Virus record (IMG/VR): IMGVR_UViG_3300047356_000483 | Coordinates: 1 to 34,093 of that record | Origin: a virus | Direction: 5' to 3' (one strand) | DNA: 34,093 nucleotides | In this document: one piece after another, positions 6,819-12,079 of the stretch | Layout: each line of letters begins with the position of its first letter | Numbering within the stretch: position 1 is the stretch's first letter | Notes under the pieces: model-generated | Seen by the model: the letters and a program-made list of their open reading frames with translations, nothing else | Database searches by the model: none | Told to the model about the DNA's origin: nothing | Translations under genes and position numbers: made by a program

Positions 6819-7336
6819 AGACCTAACTCCTTGTATACCATTTGAACACCTTTGGCTTGGAAGTATGCGTCTGCTAGTGCATTGTGTAAATCGCTTTGCA
6901 TAGCTTTGCGTGGATCTACTTTTGCCATGCTAAACAATGTTCTACTGTCACGCACTTGCCAAAACTGCCACGGAATAGGTTTGCCCTGCTGCCGCAACAT
7001 ATCTTCAATAATAGTAATATCAAAACCATAGCCGTGTCCCCACAGCACATCGACACCTACCATCCATTTGGGCAAGCTATCAAGAAACACATCAACGTGT
7101 TCACGCCCGTCTGTTCCAAATGCTTCGTCTTGCACCTTTTGATCCTGACGGCTCCACCAAGCAATAGTATCGTCGTTTACACTACGGTCTTGACTATCCA
7201 AGTCTAGTTTGTAATAAAATTCGCTGTGAGGTTCCGAATTGTTATGAGGATCAAATTTTACCCCACCTACTGTGAGTACAGTTGCTTGCGGTGTAACGTC
7301 AAGCGTCTCGAGATCAATCATTGCGTGAGTTGCCAT
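6815..7336 (-). CDS. DEDDh 3'-5' exonuclease (DexA / Rv2179c-like)
   Basis: Predicted two-metal 3'-5' exonuclease on DNA or RNA. The DEDD motifs are in order: Asp8 and Glu10 in AMIDLETLD, Asp106 in LWGHGYGFDITII, and His151 with Asp156 in HNALADAYFQA. The TIAWWSRQD segment near residues 57-65 recalls the Rv2179c-type exoribonuclease family (DUF5051); T4 DexA is a more distant relative. I set the start at the ATG at 7336 (173 aa), not the upstream frame extension, because GAGGAAAAC precedes it and the ATG overlaps the SWIM gene stop as TAATG. Likely roles are mRNA turnover or trimming of host DNA; the choice between RNA and DNA is open. Confidence 0.85.
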   Translation of the reverse strand: MATHAMIDLETLDVTPQATVLTVGGVKFDPHNNSEPHSEFYYKLDLDSQDRSVNDDTIAWWSRQDQKVQDEAFGTDGREHVDVFLDSLPKWMVGVDVLWGHGYGFDITIIEDMLRQQGKPIPWQFWQVRDSRTLFSMAKVDPRKAMQSDLHNALADAYFQAKGVQMVYKELGL

Positions 7337-7530
7337 TAAAAGTTTTCCTCTACTGCCTTTATGTGTTTGCACTTTTTAAATGCAGGACAGTCGCAACTAA
7401 AGCCTTTGTCCAACATTTCTATATTATATATACCCTTACTACCCTCGGCTTGCCAAATTGTACCGATTGCCCAATGTTTTTTTGTGTTAATAATATCACT
7501 TGGATATACTTTAGGTCCGTATTTTGACAT
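7336..7530 (-). CDS. SWIM zinc-finger protein (64 aa)
   Basis: Small protein with a SWIM-type zinc motif CxCxnCxH near its C-terminus: SCDCPAFKKCKHI, using Cys46, Cys48, Cys54 and His56. SWIM domains bind DNA or protein partners in bacterial SNF2-type and other proteins; a stand-alone SWIM of this size is probably an adaptor. I prefer the ATG at 7530; a GTG nine bases upstream (7539) is the alternative and gives 67 aa. It is the first gene after the strong sigma70-type promoter at 7562-7590, so it should be among the earliest products of this operon. Confidence 0.7.
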   Translation of the reverse strand: MSKYGPKVYPSDIINTKKHWAIGTIWQAEGSKGIYNIEMLDKGFSCDCPAFKKCKHIKAVEENF

Positions 7531-7561
7531 TGCCGCCACTCTGCTTGGTTGTTATAAAATA

Positions 7562-7590
7562 GTTATAGCATATTACTTGACAGTTGTCAA
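7562..7590 (-). promoter_or_regulatory. Early sigma70-type promoter with overlapping 9-bp inverted repeat
   Basis: On the minus strand, -35 TTGACA (7585-7590), 17-bp spacer and -10 TATAAC (7562-7567), with a TG at the extended -10 position (TGCTATAAC). The -35 hexamer is one half of a perfect 9-bp inverted repeat, TACTTGACA / TGTCAAGTA (7574-7593, two-base centre), which could be an operator. The promoter overlaps the last codons of the radical SAM gene. Predicted transcription begins near 7555 and runs through the operon toward 3035. Confidence 0.8.
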
Positions 7591-8688
7591 GTACTTTGTC
7601 AACATTGGATGAGCAAATGCGAGACTTTTATCAGTTGTCTTATCAAATTCCTCTGTAAATTTGCAAAACTTATCAAATAAATCTTTATCAAACTGATAAT
7701 TAGAAAAATATTTTTTTATCATATTATTTTTACAAAGTTTTTTTACATAGGCTGGAGGCAACGCATTTAAAGATAAATGGCGTGGACTTGTGCAAATAGT
7801 AAAATGTGGAGGAAATCCACCTTCTAAATACATGCGCCCAAAATTGTGTAATAAAGGTATTTGGTCAACATTTAAAGCATTTATTACAGAATGTCCTGAT
7901 ACATTAAACCCATGCGATTTCCATAGTTCAACATTTTTTATTTTTTCTTTCCATATTGTACCTTCACGTATATATTCATCTCTATGCAATATACCATCTA
8001 CACTTATACATACATTTACATTTGCAAATTTTTTAAGATAAGAAAGATATTTGTGTGGAAAGAATGTTGCGTTTGTATTAGTAAAAAGAGTAGTTTTTGT
8101 TAAGTCTACTCTTGCATCTAAATATTTAAATAGCTTACCTATCTGCGGTGTAATAAATGGTTCGCCGCCTATGTATTTTATTATTTTTACATTACTTAAA
8201 TCTACAGGATCAAACATTTCCTCTACGCTATTACTTATTCTAGCGCAATCTGTACTACCAAAATCTACAAAGTCCAACAAACGAGGATTTGTTTCTATAC
8301 GTTTAATATAGTCTGTACTAAAGTTTGGCGCACACATTCTACAAGTTACATTGCAATCATTACCTAAACTTATTTCTATAAATTCAATTTCATCGTTTTC
8401 AGTTTTTTTATGCTTGATACTTCGATTGTTGCCAGTTCGTAGACTGTTGTTGTTGACTTGTTCACTTTCTTTACAGGCTTTACAACCTTCGTGCCAGTCA
8501 CCAGATTCCATTGTATTTTTTAAGTCTTGATATTCTGGTAAGTTTCTGTAATCATCAAACGTTATGCTTGTCCAATGATTGGATATTAATGGATCTTTAT
8601 TACTGTTTGATCTATACATACAGCAAGGAATTCTATATCCATTAATATCTAAAGCTAAATGACTCTTATAGGCAAAACATTCAGGCAT
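7573..8688 (-). CDS. Radical SAM protein, twitch/SPASM-like type
   Basis: Predicted radical SAM enzyme that reductively cleaves SAM to a 5'-deoxyadenosyl radical; the substrate is unknown. The [4Fe-4S] motif CNVTCRMC uses Cys112, Cys116 and Cys119, and GGEPF at 174-178 is the SAM-binding GGE motif. Further Cys at 4, 22, 23, 69 and 72 (CKACKES) could hold an auxiliary cluster. Proteins of this look, often called twitch-domain radical SAM, are frequent in marine phages. The start at ATG 8688 (371 aa) is preferred over a TTG 45 bases upstream; it overlaps the preceding gene's stop by eight bases. It is the last gene of its unit, and its 3' end carries the next operon's promoter. Peptide or cofactor modification is possible; no precursor peptide was recognised nearby. 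Confidence 0.88.
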   Translation of the reverse strand: MPECFAYKSHLALDINGYRIPCCMYRSNSNKDPLISNHWTSITFDDYRNLPEYQDLKNTMESGDWHEGCKACKESEQVNNNSLRTGNNRSIKHKKTENDEIEFIEISLGNDCNVTCRMCAPNFSTDYIKRIETNPRLLDFVDFGSTDCARISNSVEEMFDPVDLSNVKIIKYIGGEPFITPQIGKLFKYLDARVDLTKTTLFTNTNATFFPHKYLSYLKKFANVNVCISVDGILHRDEYIREGTIWKEKIKNVELWKSHGFNVSGHSVINALNVDQIPLLHNFGRMYLEGGFPPHFTICTSPRHLSLNALPPAYVKKLCKNNMIKKYFSNYQFDKDLFDKFCKFTEEFDKTTDKSLAFAHPMLTKYLTTVK

Positions 8689-8863
8689 TCTGGGCTCTGA
8701 ATTTTTCGTAAAGTTTCCAACCTTCCCAAGCAAACACTAGCATCACACCTGTTATAAAGCCGCCGCCAAATAATGTTGCTAAGGCTAGTGTGCTTAGTAG
8801 ATTAGCAAAGAACAGTATGACCGGAATGTCATACCATTCAAAGTTTTCAAATAAATTGGGCAA
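8681..8863 (-). CDS. Small membrane protein (60 aa)
   Basis: Unrecognised. A hydrophobic stretch from about residue 13 to 46 (IPVILFFANLLSTLALATLF, Gly-rich turn, ITGVMLVFAW) predicts two membrane helices with a basic C-terminal tail (KLYEKFRAQ). The start is TTG at 8863 inside the end of the MazG-like gene (17-base overlap); no better ATG exists upstream. A holin or holin-like role is conceivable from size and topology, but it is not near the endolysin and has no family signature I know. Confidence 0.55.
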   Translation of the reverse strand: MPNLFENFEWYDIPVILFFANLLSTLALATLFGGGFITGVMLVFAWEGWKLYEKFRAQNA

Positions 8864-9200
8864 GCTCTGGAGCCTTCCATCCTTCTGGCTTTAGTACCTT
8901 GCCATCTTCACGCTTGCGAACTTTACCAGTGTCTGAATCGATTTTAGCAAAGTTAGTATCCATGACTTCTTTCCAAGCACCTTCACCATTCCAGCCTGCT
9001 GCACGAATAGCACCCATAGTAACAACTAATATGTCGATGAGTGCGTCAAGTTGTTCGACTTTATCATCTGCTGCTACTGCTTCTACAAGTTCACCTACTT
9101 CTTCATCAATAAGACTTAGATACATTTTGTAGTTTGATTCGCTTGGCGGTTGGTCACACGCTGTTGCAAATGTGTCAATATCTTTAAATACGTCTGTCAA
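8847..9200 (-). CDS. mazG: MazG-like nucleotide pyrophosphohydrolase, phage C-terminal extended type (117 aa)
   Basis: Predicted all-alpha NTP pyrophosphatase. Metal-binding motifs are EEVGEL at 33-38 and EQLDALIDILVV at 49-60 (Glu49, Asp52/Asp56). The C-terminal block TGKVRKREDGKVLKPEGW is typical, from memory, of the MazG-like proteins of T4-like cyanophages and other marine phages. The start is TTG at 9200, with GGAGC eight bases upstream and the preceding TAA just before it. It differs from the 94-aa MazG-like protein at 6314-6598 in motif spacing and tail, so the two are unlikely to be a recent duplication. Both may sanitise or rebalance nucleotides during genome synthesis. Confidence 0.88.
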   Translation of the reverse strand: MTDVFKDIDTFATACDQPPSESNYKMYLSLIDEEVGELVEAVAADDKVEQLDALIDILVVTMGAIRAAGWNGEGAWKEVMDTNFAKIDSDTGKVRKREDGKVLKPEGWKAPELAQFI

Positions 9201-9623
9201 TTATCTTGCTCCAAATGATTCTGGGCTTATTTCTGCCGGGCCATCGTCATACTCTGCTCCAAGTTGAACGTCATCTGGTTTTTTATCTGAAACCATTAAT
9301 ACACTTTCGGCTTCTACCATACGTAGTTGTATTTCTCCGTTGCCTTCGTCCATATCGATACCACGAGTCCAACGTCCGTGTTCGATTAAAATCCAGTCAC
9401 CTATATCATAATCTTCTTTGTTTTCTGGACCTTTTGCATGTACTTGCGCCCAACGTGGATAGATACCTCTAGTTTCGCCATCGTCACTACGTATGATAAG
9501 TCCGCCTTTTGTCTTTTGTTCGCCAAAATGCATATTGCTTACTATTACTCTATTTCCAATAGGAGTTAGTTTACCTTTAACTTTTGGGGTTATTTTATAA
9601 CCGCCGGCCGAAAATTCTGTCAT
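9201..9623 (-). CDS. GroES-like co-chaperonin (functional analogue of T4 gp31)
   Basis: Predicted co-chaperonin lid for host GroEL, needed for folding large phage proteins. The chain has the GroES core: LTPIGNRVIVSN at 19-30, a mobile loop ending in GGLIIRS (hydrophobic Leu42-Ile43-Ile44, the GroEL-binding tripeptide), VHAKGPENKEDYDIGDWILI at 61-80 and a closing strand VEAESVLMV. Length 140 aa exceeds host GroES (about 97), with an extended acidic C-terminus. The start ATG follows AGAGG. The gene lies among late-expressed genes behind the motif at 10047-10056, consistent with capsid or tail-fibre folding. No gp31 sequence identity is claimed. Confidence 0.88.
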   Translation of the reverse strand: MTEFSAGGYKITPKVKGKLTPIGNRVIVSNMHFGEQKTKGGLIIRSDDGETRGIYPRWAQVHAKGPENKEDYDIGDWILIEHGRWTRGIDMDEGNGEIQLRMVEAESVLMVSDKKPDDVQLGAEYDDGPAEISPESFGAR

Positions 9624-9632
9624 ATGTTCCTC

Positions 9633-10031
9633 TTATGTTTTCTTTATAAAGTTACCATCAGCGTCTTCAATCCATTCTTCTTTTGGTGCAGGGGTAGTTT
9701 TTGAACGTGTTGTTGTCTTCTTAACCGGTGCTGGTTCGTCGTCAAATTCTGCAAGTTCTTTTTCCTCTGCTTTACTAAGAGCGGTAGCTGGCGGCATTAC
9801 TGCTTTACGTGTAGGTTCATCGACCACTGTTCCTGAATTGTAAAAGTCTTGAATTACTTCTTCTCGCTTTTTAACAATTTTACCACCAGGGCCAAGTTCG
9901 TCTCCACGTGCATTTACTTTAGCATTACCTACCGCAGGTGTCAACTCATTTCTTTTGATTAACATATCTAAATCAATTTGTTTGCCTTGCATTGTGCGAT
10001 AGACTTTAGCTTGTTTGTTTTTCATTGCCAT
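9633..10031 (-). CDS. Conserved T4-like marine phage protein, Lys/Pro-rich tail (132 aa)
   Basis: Predicted late protein, unknown function. The N-terminal part (KVYRTMQGKQIDLDMLIKRN, then LTPAVGNAKVNARGDELGPGG) resembles, from memory, a family found in most T4-like cyanophages. The C-terminal half is disordered and rich in Lys, Pro, Thr and Glu (VKKTTTRSKTTPAPKEEW). I place the start at the ATG at 10031, seven bases after AAGGAGA; another ATG two codons in is possible. A CTAAATATT late-type motif lies 16-25 bases upstream. A virion-internal or core protein is possible but unproven. Confidence 0.65.
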   Translation of the reverse strand: MAMKNKQAKVYRTMQGKQIDLDMLIKRNELTPAVGNAKVNARGDELGPGGKIVKKREEVIQDFYNSGTVVDEPTRKAVMPPATALSKAEEKELAEFDDEPAPVKKTTTRSKTTPAPKEEWIEDADGNFIKKT

Positions 10032-10046
10032 TATATGTCTCCTTAG

Positions 10047-10056
10047 CAATATTTAG
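10047..10056 (-). promoter_or_regulatory. Late promoter-like motif CTAAATATTG
   Basis: Minus-strand CTAAATATT keeps the TAAATA core of the T4 late promoter and sits 16-25 bases upstream of the 132-aa late-type gene, over the stop codon of the gene before it. It differs from the best copies in the first two positions (CT for GA), as does the copy at 12065. Confidence 0.45.
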
Positions 10057-10697
10057 TTTTTAAAAATGTCAACTAATGACTTATTATGTTTATATAAAAG
10101 TGTTTTGGCTTCTAAACTGTAACCTGGAATAGGATCTGGATTGCCAGGATATTTAGGTGTTTCTTCACAAATTATAAATTCTTTAATTTTCTTTCTTTTT
10201 CTGACAATTTTATTCCATTTTGGTTTATTAGATTTTACTATATATCTAAATCCGGCAAATTGTTGCCCTGTCCATGTTTTATTACTTAGTTCTACATATA
10301 AGTTATCAACCCTATCGTGAAACCAATCGATAATTGGTACTACACTTTCACAACGTAAAACCGGATGGTATTTTCTAAAATCGCTGGTATTTGATATATG
10401 TAAGTAAACATGAGTTTGATTTAAATTCAACTTATTAAACAATTCATAATACGATTCTGCATCGTTTCTATCTACTTTTATATCAAGATGATATATTTTT
10501 TTAGTTAAACACGCATCGTATTCTTTTTTGTTGTCTTCCATCGGCGGCGGAAAGTCACACGTAGGTGCTATATACAAATCTTTATAACCATCCATTCTTA
10601 TTGCAATACTGTGTTCGTATAAAGGAAGATTGCTAAGAACTGATGCAAAAGCAAGTTCTTTTCTATTTTGCTCTTGTCCTTCGATTATCTCTATCAT
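10053..10697 (-). CDS. Hypothetical protein (214 aa)
   Basis: Not recognised. A soluble, Lys/Tyr-rich protein with no membrane segment, P-loop or metal motif I can support; it holds a few scattered Cys (APTCDFPPP, ILRCESVV in similar contexts). Predicted mixed alpha/beta. Its ATG overlaps the stop of the upstream Pol III-alpha-like gene as ATGA, so the two are co-translated. I checked whether it could be a frameshifted continuation of that gene; it has none of the polymerase motifs. Composition (more Lys, Asn) is a little unlike its neighbours, compatible with accessory DNA. Confidence 0.6.
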   Translation of the reverse strand: MIEIIEGQEQNRKELAFASVLSNLPLYEHSIAIRMDGYKDLYIAPTCDFPPPMEDNKKEYDACLTKKIYHLDIKVDRNDAESYYELFNKLNLNQTHVYLHISNTSDFRKYHPVLRCESVVPIIDWFHDRVDNLYVELSNKTWTGQQFAGFRYIVKSNKPKWNKIVRKRKKIKEFIICEETPKYPGNPDPIPGYSLEAKTLLYKHNKSLVDIFKN

Positions 10698-11224
10698 CGT
10701 AAAAATTCATGCCAGTCTAAATCATATTTAATACTATTGATCTTATGTACACCTATTAAGTATAACACATAACTCGCTACAGAGCTACCTCTGCCAACGC
10801 CCCATACGATATTGTTTTCACGCATAAAGTCTACAAGATAAATCATATAGCGTAGTAAGTCAAGCATGTCACGTGCTTCGTACTCACATAGCTCATTCCA
10901 TATGCGTTCTTGTACATGTTGTGGACAGGGTGTTTCTGCTTTGCCTAGTACATATTCATATACATTGATGTCTTTGTATTCATCAGGCATAAACCATTCA
11001 CTTTGACATACACCGTCAAAAGTCTTTTGATCTACGTCTAGTGGAATATACTTTTGTAGTTTGTCAAAGCCTTGCTCTTCCATAGCAGTATTGAACTTGT
11101 CTACATCGTCTGATTCTTCGCATAATACCACATGGCACTTGTCAACATGACCCGAATAGATCATGTCAACTAAGTCTTTGTTAGAAAATCGTGGGATACC
11201 GAGAGAGTCTGTTTTCATTAGCAT
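10694..11224 (-). CDS. DNA polymerase III alpha (DnaE)-like fragment lacking the catalytic aspartates (176 aa)
   Basis: The C-terminal third (about residues 100-176) aligns by eye with the start of the DnaE palm: a helical segment RYMIYLVDFMRENNIVWGVG, then GRGSSVASYVLYLIGVHKIN and KYDLDWHEFLR, corresponding to the bacterial GRGSGAGSLVAYAL...FERFL. The protein ends just where DnaE would continue with the PDFDxDF catalytic aspartates, so it cannot be a polymerase by itself. The N-terminal part (GIPRFSNKDLVDMIYSGHVD) is not recognised. ATG 11224 or the second ATG at 11218 may be used. A near-consensus promoter (11231-11259) would start the mRNA almost at the start codon. It may be a decoy or adaptor derived from host polymerase, or a conserved phage domain of unknown role. 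Confidence 0.65.
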   Translation of the reverse strand: MLMKTDSLGIPRFSNKDLVDMIYSGHVDKCHVVLCEESDDVDKFNTAMEEQGFDKLQKYIPLDVDQKTFDGVCQSEWFMPDEYKDINVYEYVLGKAETPCPQHVQERIWNELCEYEARDMLDLLRYMIYLVDFMRENNIVWGVGRGSSVASYVLYLIGVHKINSIKYDLDWHEFLR

Positions 11225-11230
11225 ACATAT

Positions 11231-11259
11231 ATTTTAGCTTACTTTTATTAGGTTGTCAA
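11231..11259 (-). promoter_or_regulatory. Sigma70-type promoter before the DnaE-like gene
   Basis: Minus-strand -35 TTGACA (11254-11259), 17-bp spacer, -10 TAAAAT (11231-11236). The spacing is identical to the promoters at 7562 and 33308. It lies in the last codons of the 77-aa gene. Predicted +1 falls near 11224, so the transcript would have almost no leader. Confidence 0.6.
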
Positions 11260-11467
11260 GATCATTATCATCATTTTGTTGAGATAATTTTGCTTTGTTA
11301 CGTTGACGTTCTTCTAATTCTAATTTATATGAATCCATTAAAAGCTGCATTTGATGACGCACCGATTCGTCATGTGTCATAAAATACATTCCGTTGAGTT
11401 TGTATAATTTTTGCTCAATTTGATGATCTGTATATTCATCTAACTTTTCAGCGTGAGGATGTATCAA
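11234..11467 (-). CDS. Conserved phage hypothetical protein (77 aa)
   Basis: Function unknown. A helical, Gln/Glu/Lys-rich protein (DEYTDHQIEQKLYKLNGMYF, then SVRHQMQLLMDSYKLELEER) ending in DLDNLIKVS. The overall plan and the DNDLDNLI-like end resemble, from memory, a small protein found in T4-like cyanophages. It is the last gene of the tail-fibre block, its start overlaps the 194-aa gene stop by four bases, and its final codons hold the promoter of the next unit. Possibly a small virion or assembly factor. Confidence 0.6.
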   Translation of the reverse strand: MIHPHAEKLDEYTDHQIEQKLYKLNGMYFMTHDESVRHQMQLLMDSYKLELEERQRNKAKLSQQNDDNDLDNLIKVS

Positions 11468-12048
11468 CTAAAAGATGCCTCATACGATAAGAATACATTA
11501 GCGCCACCATCATAAGAAAATGCTTTAATTAATTTACTATCGGTTGCTGTTGTTCCTGTTTGTACAATATTACCAGTAAATGCTGCATTACCATCAGTTT
11601 TTATACTACCGGCGTTTTCTGTTAAGAATGTTACTGCACGATCACTTATACCGTCACCATAAACTTGTACACGCATTTCACAATAGCGTCCGCTGTTTGG
11701 CCAATCAGTAAATGTTAGAGTAATATCGCCTTCAGCTTTAATTACATGATGATGTCCTGCTGTCAAACTTATGTTTGCTGCTGACAAAATACCATTTGTA
11801 AAAGCACTTGTGTCTGATTTTTCAACTGATTGAGCAAGATTTACGTTTTTCTGTTCAAAATTATTGTCAAACTCGTTTGTCACATCTAATCTTGCACGAT
11901 TTCCCTGTAATGATTCGATCTCTAAAATAGCATTTCTAAAGTTTTCTTTAATAATGTTAAAATTGTCACGAAATCCTTGACTATCATTATCCTGACCTGC
12001 TACTGGATATTCTTCGTCAATTGTTGTATACGTAATGTTACTTGCCAT
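11464..12048 (-). CDS. Tail/baseplate-associated structural protein (194 aa)
   Basis: Predicted virion protein. The N-terminal 40 residues (QDNDSQGFRDNFNIIKENF) are a divergent form of the NDGTGDxxRxxFxKxNxNF module found on three other proteins of this block, suggesting attachment at a related virion site. The remainder is beta-rich with alternating Thr/Gly (TLTFTDWPNSGRYCEM, later VQTGTTATDSKLIKAFSYDG), typical of fibre or baseplate decorations. The ATG at 12048 follows GAGAGG, and a CTAAATACA motif is 17-25 bases upstream, giving this gene its own late promoter. No enzymatic motif is visible. Confidence 0.7.
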   Translation of the reverse strand: MASNITYTTIDEEYPVAGQDNDSQGFRDNFNIIKENFRNAILEIESLQGNRARLDVTNEFDNNFEQKNVNLAQSVEKSDTSAFTNGILSAANISLTAGHHHVIKAEGDITLTFTDWPNSGRYCEMRVQVYGDGISDRAVTFLTENAGSIKTDGNAAFTGNIVQTGTTATDSKLIKAFSYDGGANVFLSYEASFS

Positions 12049-12064
12049 ATTTTTTTCCTCTCAA

Positions 12065-12073
12065 TGTATTTAG
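12065..12073 (-). promoter_or_regulatory. Late promoter-like motif CTAAATACA
   Basis: Minus-strand CTAAATACA, 17 bases upstream of the 194-aa structural gene and just after the 1643-aa gene's stop. The motif lies inside an 8-bp inverted repeat (CAATGTAT 12062-12069 / ATACATTG 12082-12089), which may separate the transcripts. Confidence 0.5.
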
Positions 12074-12079
12074 TTTAGA

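Noticed and set aside
7337-7372. Upstream extension of the exonuclease to 7372
   Set aside because: The 12 additional codons overlap the SWIM gene end; TAATG coupling and GAGGAAAAC support the ATG at 7336.
8681-8863. Small two-helix membrane protein as the holin
   Set aside because: Size and topology fit, but it is far from the endolysin, sits with MazG-like and radical SAM genes, and shows no holin family signature.
10053-11224. A frameshifted full-length DNA polymerase across the DnaE-like gene and the 214-aa gene
   Set aside because: The 214-aa protein has no PDFDxDF or other Pol III motif, and the junction is a normal ATGA overlap.
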